In this document: piece after piece, positions 43,787 through 52,829 of the stretch
Layout of the letters: each line of letters starts with the position of its first letter
Numbering within the stretch: the stretch's first letter is position 1
Assembly: GCA_002839375.1 (NCBI GenBank)
Contig: PGXY01000001.1
Coordinates: 310,001-374,000, forward strand
Direction: 5' to 3'
Source of the DNA: Spirochaetae bacterium HGW-Spirochaetae-1
GTDB taxonomy: Bacteria > Spirochaetota > UBA4802 > UBA5550
Length of the DNA: 64,000 nt
Notes under the pieces: generated by a model
Databases searched by the model: none
Told to the model about the DNA's origin: nothing
Seen by the model: the letters and a program-made list of their open reading frames with translations, nothing else
Made by a program: the position numbers and the translations under genes

Positions 43787-43816
43787 ATATCCATATCCAT
43801 ATCCATATCCATATCC
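43787..43816 (+). repeat. Hexanucleotide tandem repeat (ATATCC x5)
   Basis: Five perfect ATATCC copies ending 10 bases before the PBP1A start codon and next to its presumed GGGA ribosome site. Replication slippage here would change the leader length and might tune expression. Confidence 0.85.
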
Positions 43817-43826
43817 GGGAAAATCT

Positions 43827-46208
43827 ATGACGCAGAGCCGATTTAATAAAATTGAAAAAGTTTCTATCATTCTTGTATTTGTCTTTTCGGTAGTCGGCGG
43901 ATTGATATCGGGATTTATTAATTCAGAGATAAAGAACTATACCGGGATTGAAAACCTCAAGCAATTTCAACCCAGTATCCCCACACGGATTTACGACGTA
44001 AACGGTGAACTGATAGCCGAACTGTTTCAGGAAAAACGCGATCTGGTTTCCTTCGAGGAGCTGCCCCAGAGCCTCATAAATGCATTTCTTGCCGCTGAGG
44101 ACCAGAATTTTTATGATCACTTCGGTATTGATGTCATGGCAATTGTTCGGGCCATGGGGAAAAATGTTATAGCGTCCATTAAGTCCTTCAGGCCCACCAT
44201 CGTACAGGGCGGATCAACCATAACGCAGCAGCTGGCGAAGAGGCTTTTTACGGCGGGAGAACGGACCATTGCCAGGAAGGCCCTGGAGGCGGTCCTGGCC
44301 TTCCAGATTGAGAAGTTTTTTTCAAAGGAACAGATTCTGGAGATGTATTTCAACCAGATATATCTTGGCCATGGCTGCCACGGCATTTCATCGGCAGCTC
44401 AATTCTTTTTCAATAAAGATGTAAAATACCTGTCAGTGGCGGAAAGTTCTGTTCTGGCCGCTCTTCCCTCGAAACCCAATGGATATTCACCACTCAAATA
44501 TCCCCGTGAAGCGTATATAAAACACCGGGATACTCTGACAAGGATGGTCGATGCCGGTTTTCTGGATAAAGCTGCCGCTGATAAAACATATGAAGAATTC
44601 TGGCCGCCCTTCCTGGAATCTCTCCGGTGTGAATTTCCCACAAAAACAGCCCTGACAAAATATGAAGACCAGGCCCCCTATTTTACCGATTATGTCCGTC
44701 AGATACTGCTCTCACGTTTCGGCAAGGATGTGGTTTATAATGAAGGACTAAGTGTCTATACAACTCTCGATCTCAAGAGACAGTATTCAGCCCAGAAATA
44801 CCTGATGAGGGGGCTTGCGAAACAGAACGAGGTCTCTTCAAAGGCCAATGCCATGTATAACATGGCCCTGGACAGAAACCTTTTTACGGCTTACAGCCAG
44901 CTTTCCATGATTTTCAGCCTGCCGGGAATTCTGGTAAAAAACGATGATGAAACTACCTTTAAAAAACTGATGGTCGATGATTATATAGATTCTATTGACG
45001 CCCTGACACTGCTTATCGATTCGCCTGCATTCAACGATTCTCTGGAATCCTTCAGGGTTCTCACATCAGGAATTTCCACCTCCATGAAAGTAGAGGGCGC
45101 CATACTTTCCATAGAGCCGAGCACAGGGTATATCAGCACCATGGTGGGCGGTTCCGAATACAATGTTTCAAATCAGTACAACCGGGCTATACAGGCCAGG
45201 CGTCAGCCCGGCTCATCCTTCAAGCCTTTCGTTTATGGTGCGGGCATAGAAGCCAGGAAAATCAATGCGGCAACAGTTCTTCCCGATGCACCTATCATGG
45301 ATATCGATGCCCAGGGTGAGGCATGGACACCGGGTAACTATGAGGGCGATTTTTCGGGAATGGTGCAAATTCGCAGGGCCCTTGCCTCATCGATCAATAT
45401 TATATCGGTGAGAATATTCGACCTGGTCGGAGCCGAAAAGATAATCGAATATGCATCAAGGATACTGAAAGTTCCCGAATCCCGGTTTAATCCCAATCCG
45501 TCATTGGCCCTGGGTGTAACGGAGCTGACACCCTTTGAAATGGCCGCCGGTTATGCCATTTACGCCAACCGGGGAAGGGATGTAATTCCCTTTGCCATAC
45601 GGTATGTAAACGACAGGGATGGCAATGAACTGGCAAATATTGAAGAGGAAGTGGGCAGAATAATCGCGCTCAAGGAAATGAACGGCACCATACAGGTAGT
45701 GGCTGAAGACGTGGTGTATATCATGACCTCTCTGATGCAGGATGTTGTGGACAGGGGAACGGCAAATGAGGCTATACGCTCTACTGCGGGTTTTACCAAG
45801 AAGGCAGCGGGGAAAACGGGGACGACATCGAACTGGACCGATGCATGGTTCTGCGGATTTACACCGGATCTAGCGGCTGTTGTATGGATAGGCTATGATA
45901 AGCCCTTCATGTCTCTGGGAAAACATCAGGCGGGAGCGGCTGTTGCGGCGCCTATCTGGGGCTATTATATGAAGGATATTTATAATGGCCTGCCTGATCC
46001 GGTATTTCCGGAAAAACCGGCTACGGTTACATACTGCGGCGTATGCGAGTATACCGGGATGATCCCGGGACCCACGTGTACAAAGGTGATTGGCGATCTG
46101 ATGCTTAGCGGAAGCGGTCCAACCAAGGTTTGTGACGGGCAGCATTATAAAATGAAGTCGGTTTTGGACAGATATCTCGAGACGGAAGGTCTTAAACCCG
46201 AGGATTAG
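43827..46208 (+). CDS. mrcA: Bifunctional penicillin-binding protein 1A
   Basis: 793 residues. One transmembrane anchor (about 12-32) is followed by a GT51 glycosyltransferase domain with AAEDQNFYDHFG (catalytic Glu), QGGSTITQQLAK and GHGCHGISSAAQFFF. The transpeptidase domain has the serine SxxK in PGSSFKPF, SxN in ASSINIISV and KTG in AAGKTGTTS. A ~100-residue helical insertion lies between the two domains. The protein polymerises and cross-links peptidoglycan at the outer face of the inner membrane. A Cys-containing C-terminal tail is unusual but not rare. Confidence 0.95.
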   Translation: MTQSRFNKIEKVSIILVFVFSVVGGLISGFINSEIKNYTGIENLKQFQPSIPTRIYDVNGELIAELFQEKRDLVSFEELPQSLINAFLAAEDQNFYDHFGIDVMAIVRAMGKNVIASIKSFRPTIVQGGSTITQQLAKRLFTAGERTIARKALEAVLAFQIEKFFSKEQILEMYFNQIYLGHGCHGISSAAQFFFNKDVKYLSVAESSVLAALPSKPNGYSPLKYPREAYIKHRDTLTRMVDAGFLDKAAADKTYEEFWPPFLESLRCEFPTKTALTKYEDQAPYFTDYVRQILLSRFGKDVVYNEGLSVYTTLDLKRQYSAQKYLMRGLAKQNEVSSKANAMYNMALDRNLFTAYSQLSMIFSLPGILVKNDDETTFKKLMVDDYIDSIDALTLLIDSPAFNDSLESFRVLTSGISTSMKVEGAILSIEPSTGYISTMVGGSEYNVSNQYNRAIQARRQPGSSFKPFVYGAGIEARKINAATVLPDAPIMDIDAQGEAWTPGNYEGDFSGMVQIRRALASSINIISVRIFDLVGAEKIIEYASRILKVPESRFNPNPSLALGVTELTPFEMAAGYAIYANRGRDVIPFAIRYVNDRDGNELANIEEEVGRIIALKEMNGTIQVVAEDVVYIMTSLMQDVVDRGTANEAIRSTAGFTKKAAGKTGTTSNWTDAWFCGFTPDLAAVVWIGYDKPFMSLGKHQAGAAVAAPIWGYYMKDIYNGLPDPVFPEKPATVTYCGVCEYTGMIPGPTCTKVIGDLMLSGSGPTKVCDGQHYKMKSVLDRYLETEGLKPED

Positions 46209-46308
46209 CCGTGATAAATTACAAATTTTTATATTACGCGATGAATAATTGTTGATAAAACGTCATTTTTTTGATTCAATGGATACGTCATTAAAATTGG
46301 AGTAACAT

Positions 46309-46803
46309 ATGTATAAAGTCGGAGATAACATTGTTTACCCTATGCACGGTGTAGGGCTGATCGAAACGATAGAAAAAAAAGTAATTCTTGGAAAGAGAAC
46401 CGAGTTTTATATGATCAATATAATCAATAGTGGTATGAAGGTCATGATTCCGGTAAAAAACGCCGATGAAATCGGCATCCGCAGTATTATTCCTAAAAAA
46501 GACATTAAAAAAGTAGTGGAAATACTGACCAAGGATAATGTGAGCCAGGAAGAGGACTGGAAGCTGAGATATCAAAATAATATTGAGAAGGTTAAAAGCG
46601 GCTCTATATTTACCGTTTCGGAAGTTGCACGGGATCTTTACCGCAGAGGCTGTGAAAAGGAATTGTCGATAATGGAGCGCAAGCTTTATGAAAACGCTTA
46701 TCAGCTGATAACACATGAACTGGCACTGGTAAAAAAAGTTGATATCGAAGAGGCGGGAAATTTTGTTTCTGAGGCGCTCTCATCTTTTCAGAATAAAAAA
46801 TAA
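46309..46803 (+). CDS. carD: CarD/CdnL-family RNA polymerase-binding regulator
   Basis: 164 residues, complete. The N-terminal Tudor-like RID domain (about 1-60) begins [16 protein letters not shown] and binds the RNA polymerase beta subunit; the C-terminal helical domain (about 75-164), with [10 protein letters not shown] and [17 protein letters not shown], contacts promoter DNA and stabilises open complexes. GGAG precedes ATG 46309. The next gene is a PIN/TRAM protein, an arrangement also common in Firmicutes, but the ispD-ispF genes that often follow are missing. Confidence 0.93.
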   Translation: MYKVGDNIVYPMHGVGLIETIEKKVILGKRTEFYMINIINSGMKVMIPVKNADEIGIRSIIPKKDIKKVVEILTKDNVSQEEDWKLRYQNNIEKVKSGSIFTVSEVARDLYRRGCEKELSIMERKLYENAYQLITHELALVKKVDIEEAGNFVSEALSSFQNKK

Positions 46804-47044
46804 GAATCGTTATTTCAAAACAACCTGATTGAATCGTCACACTCGATCAGGAAAATGGGGAAGTCAGGATTATTTTACAGGAATTGTCGCTCTTCATCCA
46901 AAGATTACAGAAGCCATTTTTTAATTACATCGTATTGCACCGCATCCGTTTCACCTTAAAGCCACTATACTGTATTTTATACGTCTCTTTATTGTAAAAA
47001 CCCGTTTTATATTGAATGCAATACTATTTAAGGAGTTATCCCAT

Positions 47045-48040
47045 ATGATTATATTTTTCAGGATTGTTTTTATTCTTACATCAACATTATTTTCAGCGCT
47101 ATATTTTATGCAATTTTCCATACGGGCTTCCGCCATTGCCGCTGTCGTGGCATCTATACTGGCTCTTGTTTCCATTATCATAATTGAATACGTTTCGCAT
47201 ACCGTTTCTTCGCGGTCGCTGCTGTCGGCCGTAACAGGCCTGATTGTCGGTTTTATTCTGGGCCATCTTATCTGTGCCGCTTTTGATTCAATCCCCCTGG
47301 GAATACTTCCTCAATATGCCGGCATAATAAGGCCTGTCATCTACCATGTGGTTGGTTTTGCCGTAATGATGTTTTTTGTCATTAAGCAGGATGAGATCGT
47401 CCTGCTTGACAGAATTGCACCTTGCCGTGTTGAAGAGGGAGAAGTAGAGATACCCTATAAAATTCTTGATACCAGCGTAATCATCGACGGCAGGATCGCC
47501 GATATTTGTGACACCGGTTTTCTTGAGGGGATTCTGGTTATTCCCAATTTTGTCCTCAATGAACTGCAGATGATTGCCGATTCGGCAGATTCTATTAAAA
47601 GGAACCGGGGTAGAAGGGGACTCGATATTCTGAATAAAATGCAGAAGGATCAGTCCATCATGGTGAAGATATCGGACCTGGATTTTCCCGAAATTCATGA
47701 GGTTGACGCGAAGCTTGTGCAGCTTGGGAAAGTCATGAAGGGCAAAATCATTACCAATGATTTTAATCTCAACAAGGTTGCCGAATTTCACGGTGTCCAG
47801 GTGCTGAACATAAACCAGCTTTCCAATGCGCTGAAACCGGTTGTACTGCCCGGCGAGGAAATGACCGTTATGCTTATCAAAGAGGGGAAAGATCCTAATC
47901 AGGCTATCGGGTATCTGGATGACGGAACAATGGTGGTTGTGGAAAACGGCAGAAGAAAGCTCAATGAGCAGGTGGATGTAATAGTCACATCGGTTCTGCA
48001 GACAACGGCGGGAAGAATGATTTTTACCAGGCTGAAATAA
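47045..48040 (+). CDS. PIN/TRAM membrane protein (YacL-like)
   Basis: 331 residues. Four N-terminal transmembrane helices (about 1-115), a PIN-type RNase domain (about 135-260) with [30 protein letters not shown] and [12 protein letters not shown] (the acidic quartet), then a C-terminal TRAM-like RNA-binding domain (about 270-331). It should be a membrane-anchored, metal-dependent RNase-like protein, as in Bacillus YacL. AAGGAG lies nine bases before ATG 47045. It is the CarD-downstream gene. Confidence 0.9.
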   Translation: MIIFFRIVFILTSTLFSALYFMQFSIRASAIAAVVASILALVSIIIIEYVSHTVSSRSLLSAVTGLIVGFILGHLICAAFDSIPLGILPQYAGIIRPVIYHVVGFAVMMFFVIKQDEIVLLDRIAPCRVEEGEVEIPYKILDTSVIIDGRIADICDTGFLEGILVIPNFVLNELQMIADSADSIKRNRGRRGLDILNKMQKDQSIMVKISDLDFPEIHEVDAKLVQLGKVMKGKIITNDFNLNKVAEFHGVQVLNINQLSNALKPVVLPGEEMTVMLIKEGKDPNQAIGYLDDGTMVVVENGRRKLNEQVDVIVTSVLQTTAGRMIFTRLK

Positions 48041-48050
48041 CTCCTATAAC

Positions 48051-48638
48051 ATGATGTATGCGGACAAAAGAGTGTTGTCGATTTTCGGGAGTCCCCGGGG
48101 AAAGGGATATTCATCGGTCATTCACCATCATTTGTTGGATGGCATTAAGCGACATAGCCTGGAAGTAGAAGAATTTCATGTCCATGACCGTGATATCCGG
48201 CCCTGCACTGCTTGTGGTCATTGCATAGAAAAGTTTTCCTGTATCCATGATGATGACATGTCCCGGATATATCCCCTGCTCAGGGATACAGCCATGATTA
48301 CCATCTCATCACCGGTTTATTTTTCCGGTTTAAACGGGAAATTGAAAATATTTATAGATCGGTGCCAGGTCCTCTGGGAATTAAACCGGAGAGCACCCGG
48401 GGATATTGCCGGGAAAGAGGCCCTGTTTGTGTCAGCGGCAGGTTCGGATTACCCCCATGTTTTTGTTCCTTCAAAAATAACTATCAGGCACCTCTTCAAC
48501 TCTCTCAGGGCCCGTTTCAACGAGGATGATTATATTCTTCTGGCAGGGACTGATTCGATGACGGAAGTACCCCATGAGGTGCGCGAAAAGACAACCGGTT
48601 TGGCCGTAAAATATGCCGGGAGACTGATTGAACTGTAA
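48051..48638 (+). CDS. Iron-sulfur flavoprotein, NADPH-dependent FMN reductase family
   Basis: 195 residues. Flavodoxin-like fold with SIFGSPRGKGYSS (FMN phosphate loop) and a cluster CTACGHCIEKFSC, the compact Cys motif of archaeal/clostridial iron-sulfur flavoproteins; ISSPVYFSGLNGKLKIF forms the second FMN loop. Likely a cytoplasmic electron carrier using FMN and a [4Fe-4S] cluster, suited to anaerobic metabolism. It starts 11 bases after the PIN/TRAM gene. Confidence 0.85.
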   Translation: MMYADKRVLSIFGSPRGKGYSSVIHHHLLDGIKRHSLEVEEFHVHDRDIRPCTACGHCIEKFSCIHDDDMSRIYPLLRDTAMITISSPVYFSGLNGKLKIFIDRCQVLWELNRRAPGDIAGKEALFVSAAGSDYPHVFVPSKITIRHLFNSLRARFNEDDYILLAGTDSMTEVPHEVREKTTGLAVKYAGRLIEL

Positions 48639-48680
48639 TGATTTTTCAAGCCATAAAATGAGATAAAGGGAGTATCGGCA

Positions 48681-49952
48681 ATGAAGCTTATATCAAATGT
48701 CACCGTGGCTGTTAAAAAAGGGACACTTTCACAGATAATAGAAGAGTTCAGTGCCGGTGAATGCTTTGTCAGGAGTATGCAGGCTCTGGAGAGGAATCTG
48801 TACCAGATGGAAATCATCTATGATGACAGAAATCTTTTCAACGCCTGTATGGACAGCCTGAAAAAAATGTCCGATAAATATGCGATTGTTTCCGTTAAAA
48901 ACTCACTGGAGGAAATGATAAAAGGGGGGATTCTTTCCGTAAAAGGGAAAATGCCGCTGGAGCAGTACAGTGATTTTGAGATGGGACTTCTGGGAGCCGT
49001 GGAGCTTGCCCTTGAAAAGATCGAAAATGACGAGGGAAATGCTTTTTCGGGTATTCTGAAAAATGTAGGTGTCATTACCGGGGTCAGAGCCAGGGAAGAT
49101 CTTCGGTCGAAGGCGATATTCAGCCGGTTTGTTCAGGCCGAAAGGGATTGTGCCATACTGGGTCGCTTTTCCGGGTTGAACGGATTGCCCGTGGCCATTA
49201 ATTTCAACCAGCCCGAGGATTTTATTAAAACATTGCGGGGAATTGAATCCTCTTTTGCAGCACTCCGTATCACGGGCATTGAAGAGGCTGATTTATTTTT
49301 CTACGAGCAGATATTCTCGGAGCTGCATGTTCCGGTCATTTCACGTGATCTTGACGATATACCCGTGTACATGCTCTCACTTCTGAACCGTCTTTCACTG
49401 AAAAATAAAATTCATCCGTCCGATACTACCGTTGGCATAATGGGGATGGATATCAGCGCCATCAGGCTTACACGGCTGTTGAAGAAATCTCGTTTCGGCC
49501 GGGTTCTCGGTTATGATCAGAATGAAAAGGCGCTTCTTTCCTTTGAGAACGAAGGCGGCCTGGCCACCTCAACGGAGAATATATTCAGCAATACCGATGT
49601 TATACTGCTGATGAAAAATAATTTTGAATATGAAGAATATGAGAAGCTGCGGCCGGGCCAGCTTATTATCTCTCTTTTGGGGCCTCGTGATGTTGACCTG
49701 AATATGTTGAAGGAACGAGGGGTCAGGGAATTCGTTCAGGGAGATGTTCAGAACCTCTCATGGATTTTTCCAGGCATGGTCGTGGGTGTTCTTAATGCCG
49801 GTTTAAAGACTATTGACGATATGAGAATTATCGAGCTGGCGAAAAAAACGGCGAATCTGCTGGCCGTCGATTATTCCTTTCCCGATTTGTTCGGAGACAT
49901 TCATTCATTAATTGCTGATCTTCTCGATCCCGTGGTCCTGCATGATCGCTGA
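48681..49952 (+). CDS. Malic-enzyme-like pseudoenzyme with N-terminal ACT domain
   Basis: 423 residues. An ACT-like N-terminal domain (about 1-75) is followed by a malic-enzyme-like region and a Rossmann NAD domain (about 250-420). The register follows ACT-type malic enzymes: GGILSVKGKMPLE, LGRFSGLNGLPVAIN, HVPVISRDLDDIPV, VGIMGMDISAIRLTRLL. Key residues are lost: the catalytic Tyr motif YTPGVA is GLLGAVE, the metal-binding DDQHGT is RDLDDIP, and the GxGxxG loop is GMDISA. It probably cannot decarboxylate malate and may be a sensor or regulatory subunit. It is 42 bases after the flavoprotein gene; function is inference. Confidence 0.65.
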   Translation: MKLISNVTVAVKKGTLSQIIEEFSAGECFVRSMQALERNLYQMEIIYDDRNLFNACMDSLKKMSDKYAIVSVKNSLEEMIKGGILSVKGKMPLEQYSDFEMGLLGAVELALEKIENDEGNAFSGILKNVGVITGVRAREDLRSKAIFSRFVQAERDCAILGRFSGLNGLPVAINFNQPEDFIKTLRGIESSFAALRITGIEEADLFFYEQIFSELHVPVISRDLDDIPVYMLSLLNRLSLKNKIHPSDTTVGIMGMDISAIRLTRLLKKSRFGRVLGYDQNEKALLSFENEGGLATSTENIFSNTDVILLMKNNFEYEEYEKLRPGQLIISLLGPRDVDLNMLKERGVREFVQGDVQNLSWIFPGMVVGVLNAGLKTIDDMRIIELAKKTANLLAVDYSFPDLFGDIHSLIADLLDPVVLHDR

Positions 49953-49981
49953 TGTTCTATCGGAAAAATACGGTCACGGTC

Positions 49982-50752
49982 CTACTTTTCCGTTACAAAC
50001 ACCCACTTCACATTTTCATAATTGAAGACCCTGTAGGTGATCGTTCTGCCTTCAGGGAGTTTGAGATGACGGGGGGAGGCCTCATGGCCGGCGCCGATAT
50101 CAATGCTGCTGAAATATGCACAGGGAGTATCAATCAGGTTCCTCTCCGCATGGTATCGGTAGGTGCCGTCCATACCCACAATGGCTGTGTTGGGTTCAAC
50201 GAGTTCCATGATTTTTGAAATGTCAACCTGGAGGATGAGAAGACCGGGAAAGGAATTATCTCCGCTTACCTTTCCTGATACGAAGATGAGGTCAGTACCA
50301 TCGAAATTACTGAACCTGCGCACATCGGAAAAATAAACACCCTCGGCTTTTTTGTTGTAGCATTCCTCCAGTACGCTGTTTTTAAGATGACTCCGCACGT
50401 TTTTGGAAAAAATCTCGTTATTATCCCTGGTGTAAATGATGATGCCGCCGGCATTGATGAGAATGTAATCTGAGTATATTCCTTCGGTGACAGCGTTGAG
50501 CATCCTGGTGATATTTTCCCTTTCGAGAAGGTAGTATTTTTTCCCTCCGGCATTCATGTTCTGAAGATGACTGAGATTTTTAACTATATCCTGACTCACA
50601 ATTACCTGCCTTGCATTATCAAGATCGCTCCGGCATCGTATAAAGAACTGAGTCAGCTGATCCTTGTTTCCAGTCACGGGTTTTTCAACAGGCGGTTTGG
50701 TGGTACATGAGGCCAGGAAAATAAGGATAAATAACAGCAGGGGATTCTTCAT
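49982..50752 (-). CDS. Cache-domain lipoprotein
   Basis: 256 residues. A signal peptide with lipobox LIFLASC; start at ATG 50752 set by GGAG. The mature protein has an extracytoplasmic dCache-like fold: a long N-terminal helix (about 45-75), YILINAGGIIIYTRDNNEI, EGVYFSDVRRF and LILQVDISKIMELV. Cache domains bind small ligands for chemoreceptors and kinases, but here no transmembrane signalling partner is fused, so it may act as a separate binding protein. Neighbours give no partner. Confidence 0.7.
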   Translation of the reverse strand: MKNPLLLFILIFLASCTTKPPVEKPVTGNKDQLTQFFIRCRSDLDNARQVIVSQDIVKNLSHLQNMNAGGKKYYLLERENITRMLNAVTEGIYSDYILINAGGIIIYTRDNNEIFSKNVRSHLKNSVLEECYNKKAEGVYFSDVRRFSNFDGTDLIFVSGKVSGDNSFPGLLILQVDISKIMELVEPNTAIVGMDGTYRYHAERNLIDTPCAYFSSIDIGAGHEASPRHLKLPEGRTITYRVFNYENVKWVFVTEK

Positions 50753-51070
50753 GATTATCTCCGGAAAATCAGTGATGCTCAATGCTATTGATATAATCGA
50801 AAAAAGACCTTTGGGACTTTAACGACAAATATATCATGGAACGTAAATAGGGCAAAATAACTGCTTCTGCATATTTTATTACTTGATTTTTTCGGCTCTA
50901 TGGAGTTGATACTATAGTGCCTGATATGTCCATGACAAGAATACCATCGAATAGGGAAAGTTCTGGCATGATGAAGTATCAAATTTTAAAAATAAAGATA
51001 CAGGGCCGATTTTTATTTTGCTTCTCCTTAATGATTTTCGTATTTTAATGATAAAATGGGGGTAGATGAT

Positions 51071-51307
51071 ATGAATTTATTTCACCTTGTGAGAAGGAAA
51101 TTATCTCTTCCTTTTTCCAATATATTCTCAGATGCAGGCCGGAACGGAGAAATAGAAACAGCACATGAACGGCAACCTGGCGGAGTGAACAGAAATGAGG
51201 AAAGGCGAAGGGCCACCAAGCGTGATAGAATATTGTATTACGCCCAAATATTTTCCGAGGGAGTTGAAGATAGAAGAAAGAACTTTCTCGACAGAAGGAC
51301 AGGCTGA
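51071..51307 (+). CDS. Small basic protein
   Basis: 78 residues from ATG 51071 (GGGGG site; ATG 51056 is also in frame). Rich in Arg and Glu, no membrane helix; ends in NFLDRRTG. Coding is supported by the ribosome site and a terminator that overlaps its stop codon. It converges with a PilZ-like gene. Function unknown. Confidence 0.5.
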   Translation: MNLFHLVRRKLSLPFSNIFSDAGRNGEIETAHERQPGGVNRNEERRRATKRDRILYYAQIFSEGVEDRRKNFLDRRTG

Positions 51308-51325
51308 TCCTGTCAGTTCTTCTTT
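51298..51325 (+). terminator. Terminator overlapping the stop of the small basic protein
   Basis: GACAGG / CCTGTC stem (51298-51303 and 51309-51314) with loop CTGAT, followed by a T-rich stretch. The stem includes the last codons and stop of the upstream gene. Confidence 0.7.
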
Positions 51326-52410
51326 TATTCGAATGATACAGCTCTTAGAAAACGGTTGTAATTATCCAGACTGAATTCATCCATATCCTTTATCTCAAAG
51401 CCTACCTTGATGACCCTGTTTTCAAGAATATCTATATGCCGGACATCGGCAAGCATGGAAGCTTTTTTATTCCTGGGCAGGAGAATGTCCAGCGCCACAT
51501 TTACGTTTTCTTTATAATATGACAGATGATTACGATCGCGGAAAACTATACCAAGACCATTTTGGGAAATATCTGAAAGCGGAAGAGGCTGTTGGGCTAT
51601 GGAAAAAATATTATATTCCATTCCCAGGTCTTCAATATGATTTACTATACGCCGTACTACGGGGATCACCCCCGAGCTGAAGGGTGATGTATGATTCGAC
51701 TGGACATAGCCGTAGGGAATTTTTGCCTTGAACATAATGGGCATGGATAATTCCGCCACGTACTGTTTATGCGCTTTAAGAAAAGAGTCATACTCGTAAA
51801 TATTTTTCATGTAATATTCGAGGAGTTCTTCCTCGGTGGTATTTTTCGCATTGTTAAAATCTGCAATATATAGGGGCTTTTTGTTTTTCAGAAAAAACTC
51901 CATGCGGGAATCGTTGGGTTCCTGGCCGGTGAAGTGTATTTTCATCAATTCGAAGGGTTTTTTCCCGTCAAATTTAATCATTTCCCTGATTTTATCCATC
52001 TGCACCCTGCGGTTGCTCAGATCATTTTCTATGATGTGTCGGGAAATGATATTGGTTGCAAAGGCTATTCTATTTTTTTCAGAGCTCAGTATTTCCCTGG
52101 TATCCTGTCGCGGTGATGTGATTATCTGAATATTCGAAGGATTGAAATACAGTATATCCGCTGCCTGTCTTACAAGACTCGCATTGACACATATGAGGTT
52201 CCTTTTAACCCTGGTCAGAATCTGGCAGTTTACCGGCAGGGTAACGCCGAAAGGGACTTTTATCGTTGCCAGTCCCTTGTCAAATTGCAGAAATGAAACT
52301 TCAATGTTTTTATCCCGTAATTTCAGGAATACCTTGCGGCCAATAAAGAACTTATTGAAGATTTCACCAAAGGACCCCCTGCTGCTGATGGTCTGCACTT
52401 CCTTTAACAT
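51325..52410 (-). CDS. PilZ-like protein (DUF1577-like)
   Basis: 361 residues from ATG 52410 (GGAGG site). An N-terminal beta-rich domain (about 20-110) and a helical middle are followed by a C-terminal PilZ-like barrel (about 255-361) with LPLSDISQNGLGIVF (the DISxxGLGI signature) and RVIKVGFEIKDMDEF. The RxxxR motif at the domain edge is less clear. This layout resembles leptospiral PilZ/DUF1577 proteins, from memory. It should be a c-di-GMP effector; the target is unknown. The diguanylate cyclase gene divergently upstream is a candidate source of the signal. Confidence 0.7.
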   Translation of the reverse strand: MLKEVQTISSRGSFGEIFNKFFIGRKVFLKLRDKNIEVSFLQFDKGLATIKVPFGVTLPVNCQILTRVKRNLICVNASLVRQAADILYFNPSNIQIITSPRQDTREILSSEKNRIAFATNIISRHIIENDLSNRRVQMDKIREMIKFDGKKPFELMKIHFTGQEPNDSRMEFFLKNKKPLYIADFNNAKNTTEEELLEYYMKNIYEYDSFLKAHKQYVAELSMPIMFKAKIPYGYVQSNHTSPFSSGVIPVVRRIVNHIEDLGMEYNIFSIAQQPLPLSDISQNGLGIVFRDRNHLSYYKENVNVALDILLPRNKKASMLADVRHIDILENRVIKVGFEIKDMDEFSLDNYNRFLRAVSFE

Positions 52411-52446
52411 GTTGGCCTCCCCATTGCGCCCACGGCAAGAAATCAT

Positions 52447-52829
52447 TTCACTTCAGTTTTATCTTCGGCTTATTTCCCCGGAATTGTATTAATAATGTAT
52501 ATACATACGGGAGTGAAGACCAGTAATGAAGAAATTCTCATACAAAATAACTTCGGATTATTTAATCATAGATTTTTATTGATGAATATAATAACTATCT
52601 TGTTTTATTAAAAATTTATGCTAGAATTGGACAATACTGTATTTTTTAACAGAAAAGCCGATATAAAAGTGTGCTCTTTGAACCTATATATGAGAAAATG
52701 CTATGTTAAAGTTTTTTATATGCAAGAGTAAATAATTATTGCGGATTATGGATAAATATCCTTTTTATGCAATTCATTCTTCACCTGTTCCGTTGATGTT
52801 AATGTGTGGATGGCAACTGGTATTGATAC
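52447..52829. other. Divergent intergenic region between PilZ-like and diguanylate cyclase genes
   Basis: 383 A/T-rich bases that should hold both promoters. A perfect 12-bp palindrome ATGTATATACAT is at 52495-52506. No convincing gene, RNA or terminator seen. Confidence 0.5.

Noticed and set aside
52495-52506. 12-bp palindrome ATGTATATACAT as an operator
   Set aside because: It is simple A/T-rich sequence in an A/T-rich spacer; no second copy or link to a regulator was seen.
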